The notes beneath the pieces are model-generated. The model was given only the letters and a program-made list of their open reading frames with translations, searched no databases and had not been told where the DNA came from. Of a stretch of DNA of 64,000 nt, positions 11,221 to 22,807 are shown piece by piece. Positions within the stretch are counted from its first letter, which is position 1; each line of letters starts with the position of its first letter. The stretch comes from Acorus gramineus (Eukaryota; Streptophyta; Magnoliopsida; Acorales; Acoraceae): the NCBI GenBank assembly GCA_030737835.1, contig CM060850.1, positions 14,452,068 to 14,516,067 of the forward strand, written 5' to 3'. The position numbers and the translations under genes are program-made.

Positions 11221-13187
11221 ATGGGGGCTCAAACAGTGAGGATCATTGTCCTTCTCTTCTTGACAACATTGGTAGCCCATGCCCAACCACAGTGTGCAGA
11301 TGAGGCAGGGGGCGCACTCTGCCCTGATGGCCTCTGCTGCAGTCCATGGGGTTACTGCGGTTCCACCCCTGAATACTGTGGTGGATCAGGCGGCGGAGGC
11401 GATGGTGACAGCGGTGTAGGTTCTCACATAACCCGGTCGTTGTTCGAGGAGATGCTGAAGCACCGCAACGATGTGGCTTGCCCCGCCAAGGGATTCTACA
11501 CCTACGACGATTTTGTGGCCTCCGCGAACTCGTTCGAAGGGTTCGCGACGACCGGTGATGAGGATACGCGTAAGAGGGAGATTGCGGCTTTTCTTGCTCA
11601 GACTTCCCATCAAACCACTGGTATGTATACTTGCATGATTTTTTTGCATTTTGGGGATTTGATGAAAATGAGGTGAAAATAATAAAATACTGAAACAATA
11701 GAGAGAAAGAGAATGAGTGAGATGAATTGATAGACGAAGCCCTGCTACGACGCTTTGAAGCATTATTCAGATCCTTCTTGTACATAAGTCATGAACCGAA
11801 CTACTCCCATGATCCAGTAAGCCTACACAGAGTGCACCTCAGGTGGAATGAGAAACTGGCTTAGAACTCTATCATCACAAAAACACTTGAACTACTGGAA
11901 TAATAGGACTTCAAGGCTATGGGGCTGATTGAAATTCTTGTATAAATTTTGAGATATACAGTAATAGATGCCTAATAAAAAGGCTTAAAAAATAACATGT
12001 CTTCTTATTATTTAGATCTATTATCACTGGATTATGACTCATAAGCATATACAGGTGGATGGGAGGGTGCGGCGGATGGAACCGATGCGTGGGGTTACTG
12101 TTTCAAAGAAGAAGTAAAGCACACTGATAATTGCCAACTGGGTGTGGAATATCGATGCCCACCCGGGCAGCAATACTATGGCCGAGGACCCATGCAAATC
12201 TCTTAGTGAGTGTCTCTGTGTGTTATATTAAAATAATTCAATTCTATTATTTATTTTAGTGAGTAACATTATTGTTTTGGAAAAAATTCAAATAACCTCA
12301 TGTAAATTATCTGAAATTCATATAATTCCTTCACTTTTTCTGAAGTCCATATAATCCCCTGAAATCACTTATGTAACTCCAAATAACCTCGTGTTAAACT
12401 TTTGTTCAGAGATGACGAATATTATGCGAGTATTCCATTTGGTTAACCTTGATTGAAAACACAGAATACCAAAAAACGTTTACAATGTGTTGAAATACGG
12501 AAGACCTTCAATAAATGATGGTTTTACCCCTCTTATAGATGACTTGTCTCATTTTTAACATATTTTAGAGGTGTTTTTTTGGTATACAATGTTTTAACCT
12601 AGGATTAACTAAACATAATATTCGCATAATATTTTTTATATGTCAACGGAAATTTAACTTAGTGGGCTATTTAGATTTAAATATGTGTTTCAAGGAGTTG
12701 TATGAACTTCAGGAAAATTAAAGGGGTTATATGGATTAGGGATAGTTTACAAGGGGTGATATGATTTTTTCCTAATATTTTCATCAGCAACTACAATTAC
12801 GGTCGAGCCGGGAAGTACTTAGGAATTGACCTCCTCAACAACCCCGGCTTGGTCGCGACCAACGGGATCATATCATTCGGCACAGCCTTCTGGTTCTGGA
12901 TGACGCCTCAATCGCCTAAGCCATCGTGCCACGACGTCATGACCGGGAATTGGAAGCCATCGAAAGTCGATGTCGCGGCGAGGCGTTTGCCAGGTTTAGG
13001 CCTCACCACCAACATCATCAACGGAGGGCGCGAGTGTGGGCGCGGAACCGATGCGCGAGTCGAAGATCGCATCGGATTCTACAAGAGGTACTGTGACTTG
13101 CTCGGTGTGAGCTACGGTGAGAACCTGGAGTGCAACAACATGAGGCCTTACTCTTTCATATTGGAGGCCGTCCAATCCATGACATGA
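11221..13187 (+). CDS. Chitinase gene 1: class I-like GH19 chitinase with catalytic Glu replaced by Gln
   Basis: Exons 11221-11620, 12055-12205 and 12788-13187 (400+151+400 nt) join in frame with GT-AG introns to give 316 residues. Domains in order: signal peptide (about 1-21, cut before QPQC), hevein-type chitin-binding domain (22-53), a Gly/Asp linker (54-68), the GH19 domain (about 69-300) and a hydrophobic C-terminal tail that could be a vacuolar signal. In GH19 enzymes the general acid is the Glu of SHETTGGW (Glu67 of barley chitinase). Here it is SHQTTGGW with Gln131, codon CAA at 11611-11613. The second acidic residue (Glu153) and the Gln181, Ser183 and Asn187 positions of [14 protein letters not shown] are kept. 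The hevein domain has six of eight cysteines, lacking the last pair. Intron 2 holds a MITE. The protein is probably a secreted or vacuolar chitin-binding protein with little or no hydrolase activity. Start, frame and splice sites agree with both paralogues. Confidence 0.93.
12279..12772. mobile_element. MITE with ~90-bp inverted ends in intron 2 of chitinase gene 1
   Basis: The left end starts GGAAAAAATTCAAATAACCT and the right end, read in reverse, starts GGAAAAAATCATATCACCCC. The two ends stay alignable for about 90 bp, including CTGAAGTCCATATAATCCCC against CTGAAGTTCATACAACTCCT. Intron 2 of gene 2 is only 82 bp and lacks this block, while the sequence either side (GAGTAACATT and the CAG acceptor) matches. 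The insertion is therefore about 490 bp. No transposase is encoded. Confidence 0.85.
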
Positions 13188-13550
13188 AATGAACATGGGA
13201 AAATATGTTCAATGTTGTAATTAATATAGCCCTGGTTGCCATCATGTATATATGTTTGGTATGGATATAAGTAATAAATGCAATGTATCAAAAATTAAGA
13301 GGTGGCTCACTGTTCTAACTTTATGGATTTATATTATTGGTTGTATTTGAAAATGTGTGGAATATATGAAAATGTTCCATGAGAGACATCTTTGGAAAAT
13401 GATATTTGGAAGATTGTTATTTAAATTCACTGGCATAGATAAGTTTGCTATTTAAATTGTTATTTAAATTCATTTCCAAAAATTGTTATTTAAATTCACC
13501 CTGAGGGTTTGTGATACTCCATTGGACATGAATATTAGATTTTCTACAAT
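13188..13550 (+). repeat. 3' flank of chitinase gene 1, paralogous to 33776-34170
   Basis: Colinear matches continue past the stop codons of genes 1 and 2. Shared landmarks are TTGCCATCATGTAT, AATGTATCAAAAAT, AAGAGGTGGCT, GAAAATGATATT and GAGGGTTTGT. The duplication of the chitinase gene therefore included downstream DNA. Homology breaks near 13550 and resumes at about 22808. Confidence 0.8.
13273..13278 (+). promoter_or_regulatory. Polyadenylation signal of chitinase gene 1
   Basis: AATAAA lies 86 bp after the stop codon, within 3' flank conserved with gene 2 (both followed by GTATCAAAAAT(T)AAGAGGTG). Confidence 0.6.
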
Positions 13551-14079
13551 AATAATTCCAAGCCTCAATTTTATAGACCCCATATAATCCTCATGAGGTG
13601 ACATATGTGTTAATACATATTTGACTGTTTCTACCTTTTTTGGTAACTACTCTCCGTAATCAAGGAGTCGGTTACGATTTTCACATTTGGAACCGTGCGA
13701 CGAGTGGAGAATTAATTACTTTTTTTTGGTTTCTACAATTAAATTGTTATTCATCTATTATAATAGACCATTTTTTTAGAACACTTTTATTATTTTTAAG
13801 AACACCTAGCAGCAGATTGGAAAGTCTTTTTGGAGGTTTTTTTCTGCCATTGATTTGATTTCGAATGATCTGGCTATCGTTTTCAATGTTTGTTCGATTC
13901 AGGTTTGGCAAGGTTATTGTTCGATTATGCAATTGAGTTCTAATTAATGGATTTATATATTTATGTTTTGTTGAATCTGGTGTTTGATGTTAAATTGTGT
14001 TTTATTGGCATGTTCTTTTTTTTTTTCAATAATCTATAAAAAAATCATCTAGATTCGTTTAAACATTTCGGTTTTGGTT

Positions 14080-14701
14080 GAAATTCAGCCTAATAGCTAA
14101 ATGTGTGTTAACATTAGAAATCAGTTACATTTCAAACTATTTTCAATGTCATATGCATTATTGTTTAAAGTTAGTTAGTTACTTTTCATACTAATCTGAA
14201 CTTTTTATGCATTATTTTTTAAAGTCAGGTACATTTCATACTAATTTAAACCTTATGTACAATTTTTTCAAAAGTCAGTTACATTTAATCCTTATATGCA
14301 TTATATTTTGTAAGTCAGTTGCATTTAAAAATGTAACTAATATTTATATGCATTATATAATAAAAGTCAATTACATTCATAAATGTAACTGAATGTGGTA
14401 TATATTTTTATGATTTGAAATTCAATTACAATTTAAAATGTAACTGAACTTAGTACATTATATTTAGTTCTCTATCTTTTTAGGTCCTACAACAATTTTA
14501 AATGGAATGTTATGCAATTGAAAGCATTTAATATGACATGTATTAAATGAAATATACATACTGAAATCAGTTACAATGGCTCAACATTCAATTACATCTC
14601 ATACACTATGAAACATACATTCAACAAAAAGTCAGTTACATTATGAAATTGTTAGTGACATATCACAAAGAGTAAGTTACATGATTTACCAAAAGTCAAT
14701 T
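14080..14701 (+). repeat. Degenerate repeats of GTCAGTTACATTTA, left part
   Basis: The words AGTCAGTTACATT, AATCAGTTACA and CAATTACATT recur about every 40-70 bp, often with ATATGCATTAT between them, some with inverted copies (AATGTAACTGA). The array continues at 18754-19140 after the LTR inserted at 14702. No protein frame fits. It may be the decayed sub-terminal region of a DNA transposon, which I cannot prove. Confidence 0.6.
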
Positions 14702-16029
14702 TGTAACGCCCCCATACCTATTATCCTTAATTAAGGCATGCGATACGGTGCATTACTGCAGCACAATCCACAATATATCAATAATATAAATAAACTTATA
14801 AACTCGCAAGTTTAAAACATGAACCAACCACGTGATCTCAATAATTCATTCTTAAGTTTCAATGAATGCACACGAGTTCTTTATTTAATAATAATAATAA
14901 TTCTTTTGGGTTTGCTGATAAGGCTAAGAACGTTCACTACATGCCAAGAAGAAGGCTTATTTGACACCTACAATGCAACGAAGATAAAACGCGAACTAAA
15001 TTGTCAACGCTTCACCACGAGCGACGATCACCAACAGCTACTCTGAAAGATTGGGAAAAGAGGGGTGACCTACCAGGCGCTAAGTGAATGGACTATAGCG
15101 TCCCAATAATAATAATAACAACAAAAAGTTTAAGAATAATCCAAAAAATCTGAACTAGTAGAATATAACATATACATATAATTTTCACAAGTTTAACGAT
15201 AAAACATAATGCATCTCTTTAGAGGAATAGCCACAAATCTCATACTAATACATGATGCGTATGATGCAACAGACACGCATGTCCGTATGGTACGCAGCCG
15301 AGAGATGCTCCATTTAGAGCTTGGCCATGCAGACGTCACGCAGACAAGGTCCCACTGGACTGGGTCATGCAGACCGGTCATCACGCAGACACGTGTCACG
15401 CAAACGGATGATATGCATGCAAGATCAATTTATCAAATAGTAATTTGCATGCAAGAATAACATAGCTTCCAGTATAGATTATACGTAAAATAATACCTTA
15501 AAATCATGGTGTCATGCTCATGTATTCCATAATCAAGATAACAATTGTATTGATAAAATAGGCATGATGCATTCATGATATAAATATAAATAGTTTCAAA
15601 ATCTATGTAGAGACTAAACCCACTCACCTTTGGTCCAACGAATAACACTAGAAGTCTAAGTCAACCTAACCAGTCCTGAAACAATACAACTCGGTCACAA
15701 TATGTGCAAACAGTACGAAACCTAATAGAACTTGTACACACTAAAACCAACGGCTCCTACAGGGGCCGTCTCTAACAAATCCAACGGCTCCCAAAGGGGC
15801 CGTCCAAAACATGCCCGACGGCTCTAATTGGAGCCGTCCTGAGGCAGAAGCATGAAACCCGAGTACTTTCTATCATCGAAAACCCTACACGAGTTGTTCA
15901 AAACGATATAAAACAGTAAGAACTCATATCGAAGAAATCCAATCATGCGTACGACGATCCGATTAAATAAACCAATAACTCATTTACAACATCTTTGAAA
16001 CAAATCCTAGATTCATCATAGATGAAAAT

Positions 16030-16031
<2 letters not shown>

Positions 16032-16080
<49 letters not shown>
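16032..16080. repeat. (AT)n microsatellite
   Basis: An uninterrupted AT dinucleotide run abuts the left end of the foldback element. A matching run lies at the right end. Confidence 0.95.
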
Positions 16081-16085
<5 letters not shown>

Positions 16086-17304
16086 GACATCTAAGTCCTT
16101 ACAAACATGAAAAAACCCATATAAGTCCCTACTAAAATTGGGACAAACATACGAGTCCCTGAAAACTCAGAAAAACCCAATTATCATCCATGAGTTAAAT
16201 TTTCATCCAAACTTAACAAAATATTCTTATAATATTCCATCGCATATAATTGTCTAGACATTAAAGTCCTTATAAACAGTCATAAAGACAAATTAGTCTC
16301 TGCAAAAGACAAAATCGCCCCTAAAAGAACTTTTACATTAAATTGTGTATATATTGCAATCCCTATAAATAATCATAAAGACAAATTGGTCCCTATAAAA
16401 GACAAAAATACCCCTAAAAGATTTTTACAATTAATTGTGTAGACATTGCAGTCCTTATAAACAATCATAAAGACAAATAATATAATTTATTTATTTATTT
16501 ATTTTATCTTCTATCCTATCGCTCACACTCCACCTAAAGATCTCAATTTGGATGTAAAAAAATATTTTAACCAGTAGAATGCATTCTTTTTATCTTTTTG
16601 TTTGTAAGGAAGTAAAAAAAGTGACATGATTTTATTGAAATTCTCTATGCTAGGAATGTAAATAAACAAATTTTGTGAAAAATCATGTATAAGTATTTCA
16701 AAGCAAGCAAACACCTTAAAGAAAAGAGCATTATTCATTACTTGTTCAGGTGGAGTGTGAACAATAAGATAAAAGATGAAAAAATAAATAAATAAATTAT
16801 ATTATTTGTCTTTATGATTGTTTATAAATAAATAAGGATTGCAATGTCTACACAATAAATGAAAAAATACTTCACGGGCATTTTTGTCTTTTATAGGGAC
16901 CAATTTGTCTTTATGATTATTTATAAGGACTGTAATGTCTATCCAATTAAATGTAAAAATCTTTCAGGGGTAATTTTGCCTTTTGCAGGGACTAATTTGT
17001 CTGTCTTTATGATTGTTTATAGGGATTGCAATGTGTACACAATTTAATGTTAAAGTCTTTCAGGGGCAATTTTATCTTTTATAGTGACTAATTTGTCTTT
17101 ATAACTGTTTATAAGGACTTCATTGTCTATACCATTATATGTGATGGAATATTCTGGGAATATTCCGTTAAATTTGGATTAAAATTTAACTTAGGGATGA
17201 TAATTGGGTTTTTTCTGAGTTTACAGGGACTCGTCCGTCCGTCTCAATTTTAATAGGAACTTATATGGGTTTTTCCATGTTTGTAGGGACTTAGATGTCT
17301 TTAA

Positions 17305-17306
<2 letters not shown>
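16081..17306. mobile_element. Long foldback (inverted-repeat) element nested in solo LTR copy D
   Basis: The left end TTAAAGACATCTAAGTCC is mirrored by GGACTTAGATGTCTTTAA at the right end. The arms stay complementary for roughly 450 bp and include several internal copies of AAAGACAAATTAGTC/GACTAATTTGTCTTT. The arms close on CTCACACTCCACCT (about 16523) and AGGTGGAGTGTGAAC (about 16750), leaving a spacer of about 200 bp. Each outer end meets an (AT)n run, so it probably inserted into an AT repeat and duplicated it. No transposase is encoded. A relative is at 60909-61735. Confidence 0.88.

Positions 17307-17308
<2 letters not shown>

Positions 17309-17359
<51 letters not shown>
17309..17359. 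repeat. (AT)n microsatellite
   Basis: An AT dinucleotide run forms the right border of the foldback element and pairs with the run at 16032-16080. Confidence 0.95.
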
Positions 17360-17363
<4 letters not shown>

Positions 17364-18753
17364 AGGTAAAGCAATGTAAAAACGTTTAGAAGATAGGCCA
17401 AAGATTATATGAATAAAAATTGGTTCAAAACCCTAATTCATGGAAAACGAAAAAATATCGATGAAAAGTTAAAAATACTCAGTATACCCAAGGATCTGAA
17501 TATACTTTACGACATCCTTTGAAAATCACGACAAGTAAGGTATTATTATACCTAACATAATATCCTATTATTTTTAACCTTAGACTCTTTAATAATTTAT
17601 AAAACGTATATATAAGAACGATTAAAAACTTATCCAAAAATCTTCAAAAACCATCGACTTATTATATGAAGAAACAATAATGTGGATGTTATAATAAAAC
17701 TTCAAAATAATCATGAAAACACATATAGGTTCGGATCTAAGCAATTAAGGGTTAAAACGAAACTTTAAACAATTCGTAACATGATTCTATGTTAAATATC
17801 CAAACCTAGGCATGATATATATATATTAACTCTATTCATTTAACATAAAATACATTTAATTTACTTCGAAAACTTCATGATTTCATAGCTCAAACATAGG
17901 GACCCAAAAATCACACAACTACATCAAGATCTATGAAAACCCAAGAAGAAAAGCTCAAGAAATTCATAAACCTGAATCTACACAATCGAGGCCTAATAGC
18001 ATCATCAAAACCTTGTAAAACATCACAAAACATCATGATATCATAGGGACCCGAAATCTCATGAAAAGCTTTAAGAATCAAGAAGAAAACTCGTTCTTTT
18101 TGCTTGAAAAACCTAAAAATGAAGTTATAAAATAAAAGACCTCTAAAGCAATCATTGCATATTCAAAACTCTTCATAAATCGAGGGTATTACTCATAGGA
18201 AATCGCTAATCGAACCCCTTCCCGAGCACCTCAATGATTTCACAGAAAATGTCAAGGGAAAAACCTTTAGGGTTTGAAATTTCTAGGGTTTCAATGCAAG
18301 GAGAGAGAAAAAGAGATTTATAAGCCTCTCATACACGTGGGGAAACAATTTCAGCGCCAATGATTTGCATTAATCCCGATTAATGCACCTGTTCTTTTCA
18401 AAAATGGATCCTATTTTCAAAAATACGATTTTCCAGATCGACGAGTCCTATTGCATCCGTCACCTAGGTTCCCAACGGCACTACTAGGGTCCGTCGCCCA
18501 GGTACCCGACGGCTCCACTAGGATCCGTCGCCCAAGTGCCCGACGGCACCTATAAGATCCGTCAGACACAGTCTGACACCTTGTCACAGTTTGGTCCATA
18601 ACTTGATCTATACGCATCTGATTTATGATCCGTAAGAAGCGTTGGAAAGCCAACGAAACGAGAAATCTAACCATGCCAAATTATTAGAAATTTGGAATAC
18701 TAAACATACCATAAAAGCAGGTTAATTATGGCCTAAAATTCAGAGTCGCTACA

Positions 18754-19187
18754 CAATTACATTCTTCCATGTTTGTCAGTTACATATACAATTAGTGAAT
18801 GATTTTAGATATATCATGACATATACACATAGAACATTTACCAAAAGTCAGTTACATTTAACAAAAAAATCAGAAGCATTATGAATTGAGAGTTACATTT
18901 AACAAAAAGTCAGTTATATTCTTTCATTTGTCAATTACATTTACAATGAATATAATTTTACTTATCGGATACATACTGCCACATGTTCTAGAATTCATAT
19001 ACATTTAGCATAAGACAGTTATATTTATCATAAGTCAAATACATTATCAAAAGCTAGATACATTGTTTTATGATATCTGTTGCAACATACATATTGTTAT
19101 ACAGTTACACTTATCAAAAGTCAGTCACGTTCATCAAATGGTGGAGGTGGATGTCGGAGAAGGTGGAGTCCGGAGGAGGGTTAGAAA
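18754..19187 (+). repeat. Degenerate repeats of GTCAGTTACATTTA, right part
   Basis: This continues the array at 14080-14701 with the words CAGTTACATA, AGTCAGTTACATTTAAC, CAGTTATATT and AGTCAGTCACGTTC. The interruption by copy D is marked by the CAATT duplication. The last bases AGAAA (19183-19187) are the target duplication of copy C. Confidence 0.6.
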
Positions 19188-22100
19188 TGTCACGCCCCAG
19201 GGCCGGCCGACCCCGGGACGCGGCAAGTGTATATATGATATCAGTAAACAGGAGTTCAATAACATACTCACAACAGCTAAATGACAACAAAGACAACAAA
19301 AGCAGGGCTGACATGATATATACACCAAAAGTGGAAGCTAAAAGACTGAATCTGTAATCCAAAAACATATTACAGACTCGATACATAATCAACTGTCCTG
19401 TGAGAGCCAATATATACAAAGACATCCAAATACAATACAAACGCGTGTCCAAGCACGGAATATAATACATACAAGCAAAAGGGATGCTGATAGCCTCTGA
19501 TACTCGCGGGACGTGGCGCTACTCCGCTACTGATGAAGTCCCTCGGGGAGCTCTTCCTCCAGATCCGACTCAGATGACACTGGAGAAAATATTATGCGAG
19601 GGGTGAGCCACACGCTCAGTGAGCAGCACAACCCATGCATCACAATATATATATTAACCACCAGATCTTATTAATCCACAATCTCATTATTAAAAGCCAC
19701 AAAATGGCAACAGCTATACAGGCCAATGGGTCGCTACCGCCAACCCACTACACCCTCACCCTCACCCCTCAATAGGTGACATAGGATATTGGGACTTATT
19801 AGCCTGATAATCATCCATACACAATCATACACCCTCCTCACTCTCACCCCTCAATAGGTGACATAGGATATTGGGACTAACAATCCAGTGGGTCGCTACA
19901 TCGCCAACCCACCACACCCTCACCCTCACCCCTCAATAGGTGACATAGGATATTGGGACTGACTAGGCTGATGGTCGCCCTTGGTCCACCGATAGTCTCT
20001 CCCCACTCTGTAGGCTGTTTGGCCACTCCCACATTCAGCACAGTCCGTCCCAAATCAGGAGGTGCCTACTGATGGGAGCCCCTGCACGAGACAGTCTCTC
20101 TACGCCGGGGTAGTCTCTAAAGGATCCAACGAAGGGAACAGATCAGCCTATCCATCGCATATGATCCACTCGGATCCGCTGACAAACACATCTCAACAAC
20201 TCTAATGTCATGAATTCCTCAGAATTCCTCCAGGGCGCATAACCAGGATGCAGGGAACAGATATTATAAAATAAGAGGTTGGAATATTACCGGGGGAAAG
20301 AACCTTGGGAGGGCAGCGTGAGATCCCGATATAGGACATCCCGACAACCAAACAAGGAACACGGAGTACCCTAGTCCGGGTCTCACCGCTGTCCTCGCGA
20401 GGCCCCTCCCCTATAATATTCACTAAGACATGCCAACAATCACATGCTCGCAGTTGATATATCCAAATTAAACTAAGTGGGAAACATGCATAAGTCAAGG
20501 TTTTCCTAGTAGGGAAACATGATAATAGGATGCATGGTTCTTATACGGGTCCTAAGGGTACAAGTCCCTAGCATACAAAGTCTAAAGTGGCATGCATACT
20601 ACACATTATCATGCTTACATAGTTTTCATATTACACAAGTTAACATTAATTATGGTGTCCCAGGGGAGGACGGTACACGCCCAAGTGCATGTAACGCCTC
20701 CCTACTGGGTTTGATTGTCCCACTCACCGGTAGCCGGGTCGTCGCGCGACCGTCCGTCAAGATCTACAAGATAGGGTAATTAAATCGGTGAGTATAACAC
20801 CCAAATAAATCCACAAATAAATCCAAAAATACCTAAAATACACAACACTCGGACAAGCGTACATACGGCCTGTACGCACGCGAGTCCGAGCACCCCAACT
20901 CATTCCCGAACCCCCGGGCAGCCGCACGCACGGCCACCCGCCCCGGGCGCACAGCCGAGCCCCGGCCCGCGCCCCCAGACGCCCTGCCGAGCTCAGCCCG
21001 CACGCCCGGACACCCTGCCGAGACCTCCCGGGTGCACCGCGCGCTCACTGCGCCCCAACGCAGCAACCCGCGCGCACACCCGCACACCCTGTGCGCCATC
21101 GCCACGCTTCGCACGCACCCCGCGCGTACTACCGGCTCGACCAGCCCCGGGTGCACCCGCGTGCACTGCGCCCCAGCGCAGCGCCCCGCACATGCGCCCA
21201 CCCGCACTGCGCCCCAGCGCAGCGCCCGCACACTTGCCTGCTCACACTCCCCGCTCGCACCCTACTCGCCCCGCGCCCTCCGCGCAGCACCCGCACACCA
21301 CCCGCTCACCACTCCGCGCGCACAGCATGCCCTTCGCCCCTGCGCAGCGCTCCGCGCTCTCCCTGCCCGCACGGCGCCCACGCCCCGCGCCCAGCATCTG
21401 CGCCCAGCGCCCACGCACACACCCGGCAACACGCGCCCAGCGCGCCTGGCAGCACGCGCCCAGCGCGCCTGCCAGCCTGCCCGCGCTGCCCACCCGCGCG
21501 CACTGCCAAGGAGCCCGAGCACTGCCCGCTAGCCAGCCCGAGCACCGCCTGCCTGCTGCCCGAGCCCACCCGGGACAGCTCTCCTATCTGCCCGACGGCC
21601 ACCCATGGCCTCCCACGGCCACCAACCGCCGCCGACAGCCTCCCACCGCCACCAACAGCCACCCCCACTCAAAAACAACCCCCTAACAAGCATCTAAGCA
21701 AGAAAAGGAAGGAAAGAGAGCTTACCCTAGGAGAGGAAAGGAAGGGAAGGGAACCGGGAGCTCTTCGGGCACCGAAATACCTCCACAAGGACCACCACCA
21801 CCTAGATCTCCTCCTAGCCAAAGAAGGGCTGAAATCTGAGGAGAAAAGAGGGTGTGAGGAGGGGCTAAACACACCAGAATTCGAATCCGAAACCACCGGT
21901 GGATAGATCGGGAGCTCACCTTACCTTTCTCTTCTTTGGGTTTTAAGGTCCAAGCTCTCTAACTAGGTCAAAAGAAGGTGTTTGAGAGAGGGAGAGAGAG
22001 AAAATCAAATGGAGAAGAAGATGAATAGTGGGGGGCAAATTTCTTGCTCACTTAAATATAACCTCTCACTTAGGTTAGGGTTAACCTAGGTTTAATTAGG

Positions 22101-22476
22101 TTTAAGAGAGGTTTTAAGTGGGATTTGACTTGGGTCAACCCAATCACACAAAAAAACAAAAAGGGTTGACCAAGTCATGGGCCCAATTTGACCAAGTCAA
22201 CTCTCCCAATGACTTCTCGCTCGGTCAAAACCCGGATACGCCACGGAACTGTGAAATTCTAAAACGTTACCAGAATTCGACGAAATTTTCGTGAGCGGCT
22301 TGGAATGGCACCAGGACACATAATATGCAGTTACATTTTCAATCGGAGCCCTCAATCTCAAGGCGATAGCTAATAGCTCGAAATTTTAGCGGTTCCGATC
22401 GAAAACGAAAAAAACCAAAAAACTGTCAGAATGTCCCAACGGTTACCAGAAGGTTAAAAGTGACACATATATAACA
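19188..22476 (+). mobile_element. Solo LTR, copy C, with AGAAA target site duplication
   Basis: The element begins TGTCACGCCCCAGGG and ends GTGACACATATATAACA, like copy B. It is flanked by AGAAA at 19183-19187 and 22477-22481. It is 3289 bp long. It has about three CCCTCACCCCTCAATAGGTG sub-repeats (about 19740-19970), the GAGGGGTGAGCCACACGCTC block (about 19599) and a GC-rich block (about 20860-21570). The ends and most of the length align with copies A and B. No internal domain is present. Confidence 0.93.
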
Positions 22477-22807
22477 AGAAAAGTAGTCGAACCACCTCTC
22501 ATATAATAAACGGCGACGAGAGGAAACCAGGGTAGTGAAGCCGGTCGTCGAAGATGAGCAAGTCGGCTAGAATTATTTTTTTAAGTGGCAGATGTGTATA
22601 AAAGAAATGATTGAAATTTTTCAAAAAAGGTGAGATGTGTTTCAGGAGGAGGAAAGTGTGGGATATTAAGTGAATGGTAGTATTATATTTTATCTTTTTA
22701 ATTTTTTAAAAATGTCAAACAGACAACTAATAAAAAAAAGTCACTTAATGGGGCTTTTGAGTGTGGCAAAAAAACTGAGGCTTGGGTAGCAAGACTCTTT
22801 ATTTTAA

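Larger units (their letters stand above)
14702..18753 (+). mobile_element. Solo LTR, copy D, with CAATT target site duplication
   Basis: The element begins TGTAACGCCCCC and ends GAGTCGCTACA. It is flanked by CAATT at 14697-14701 and 18754-18758. It is 4052 bp long, of which about 1.3 kb is a nested foldback element with its AT runs. It has the GAGGGGTGACC...GCTAAGTGAATGG version of the block shared by this LTR group (about 15060) and three nearby GACGGCTCC-type words (about 15749-15835 and again 18470-18560). No gag or pol is present. Confidence 0.92.

Noticed and set aside
11243..11785. Long minus-strand frame over chitinase exon 1 (and similar ones at 32119-32724 and 59359-59625)
   Set aside because: They are antisense shadows of the real exons and encode no recognisable protein.
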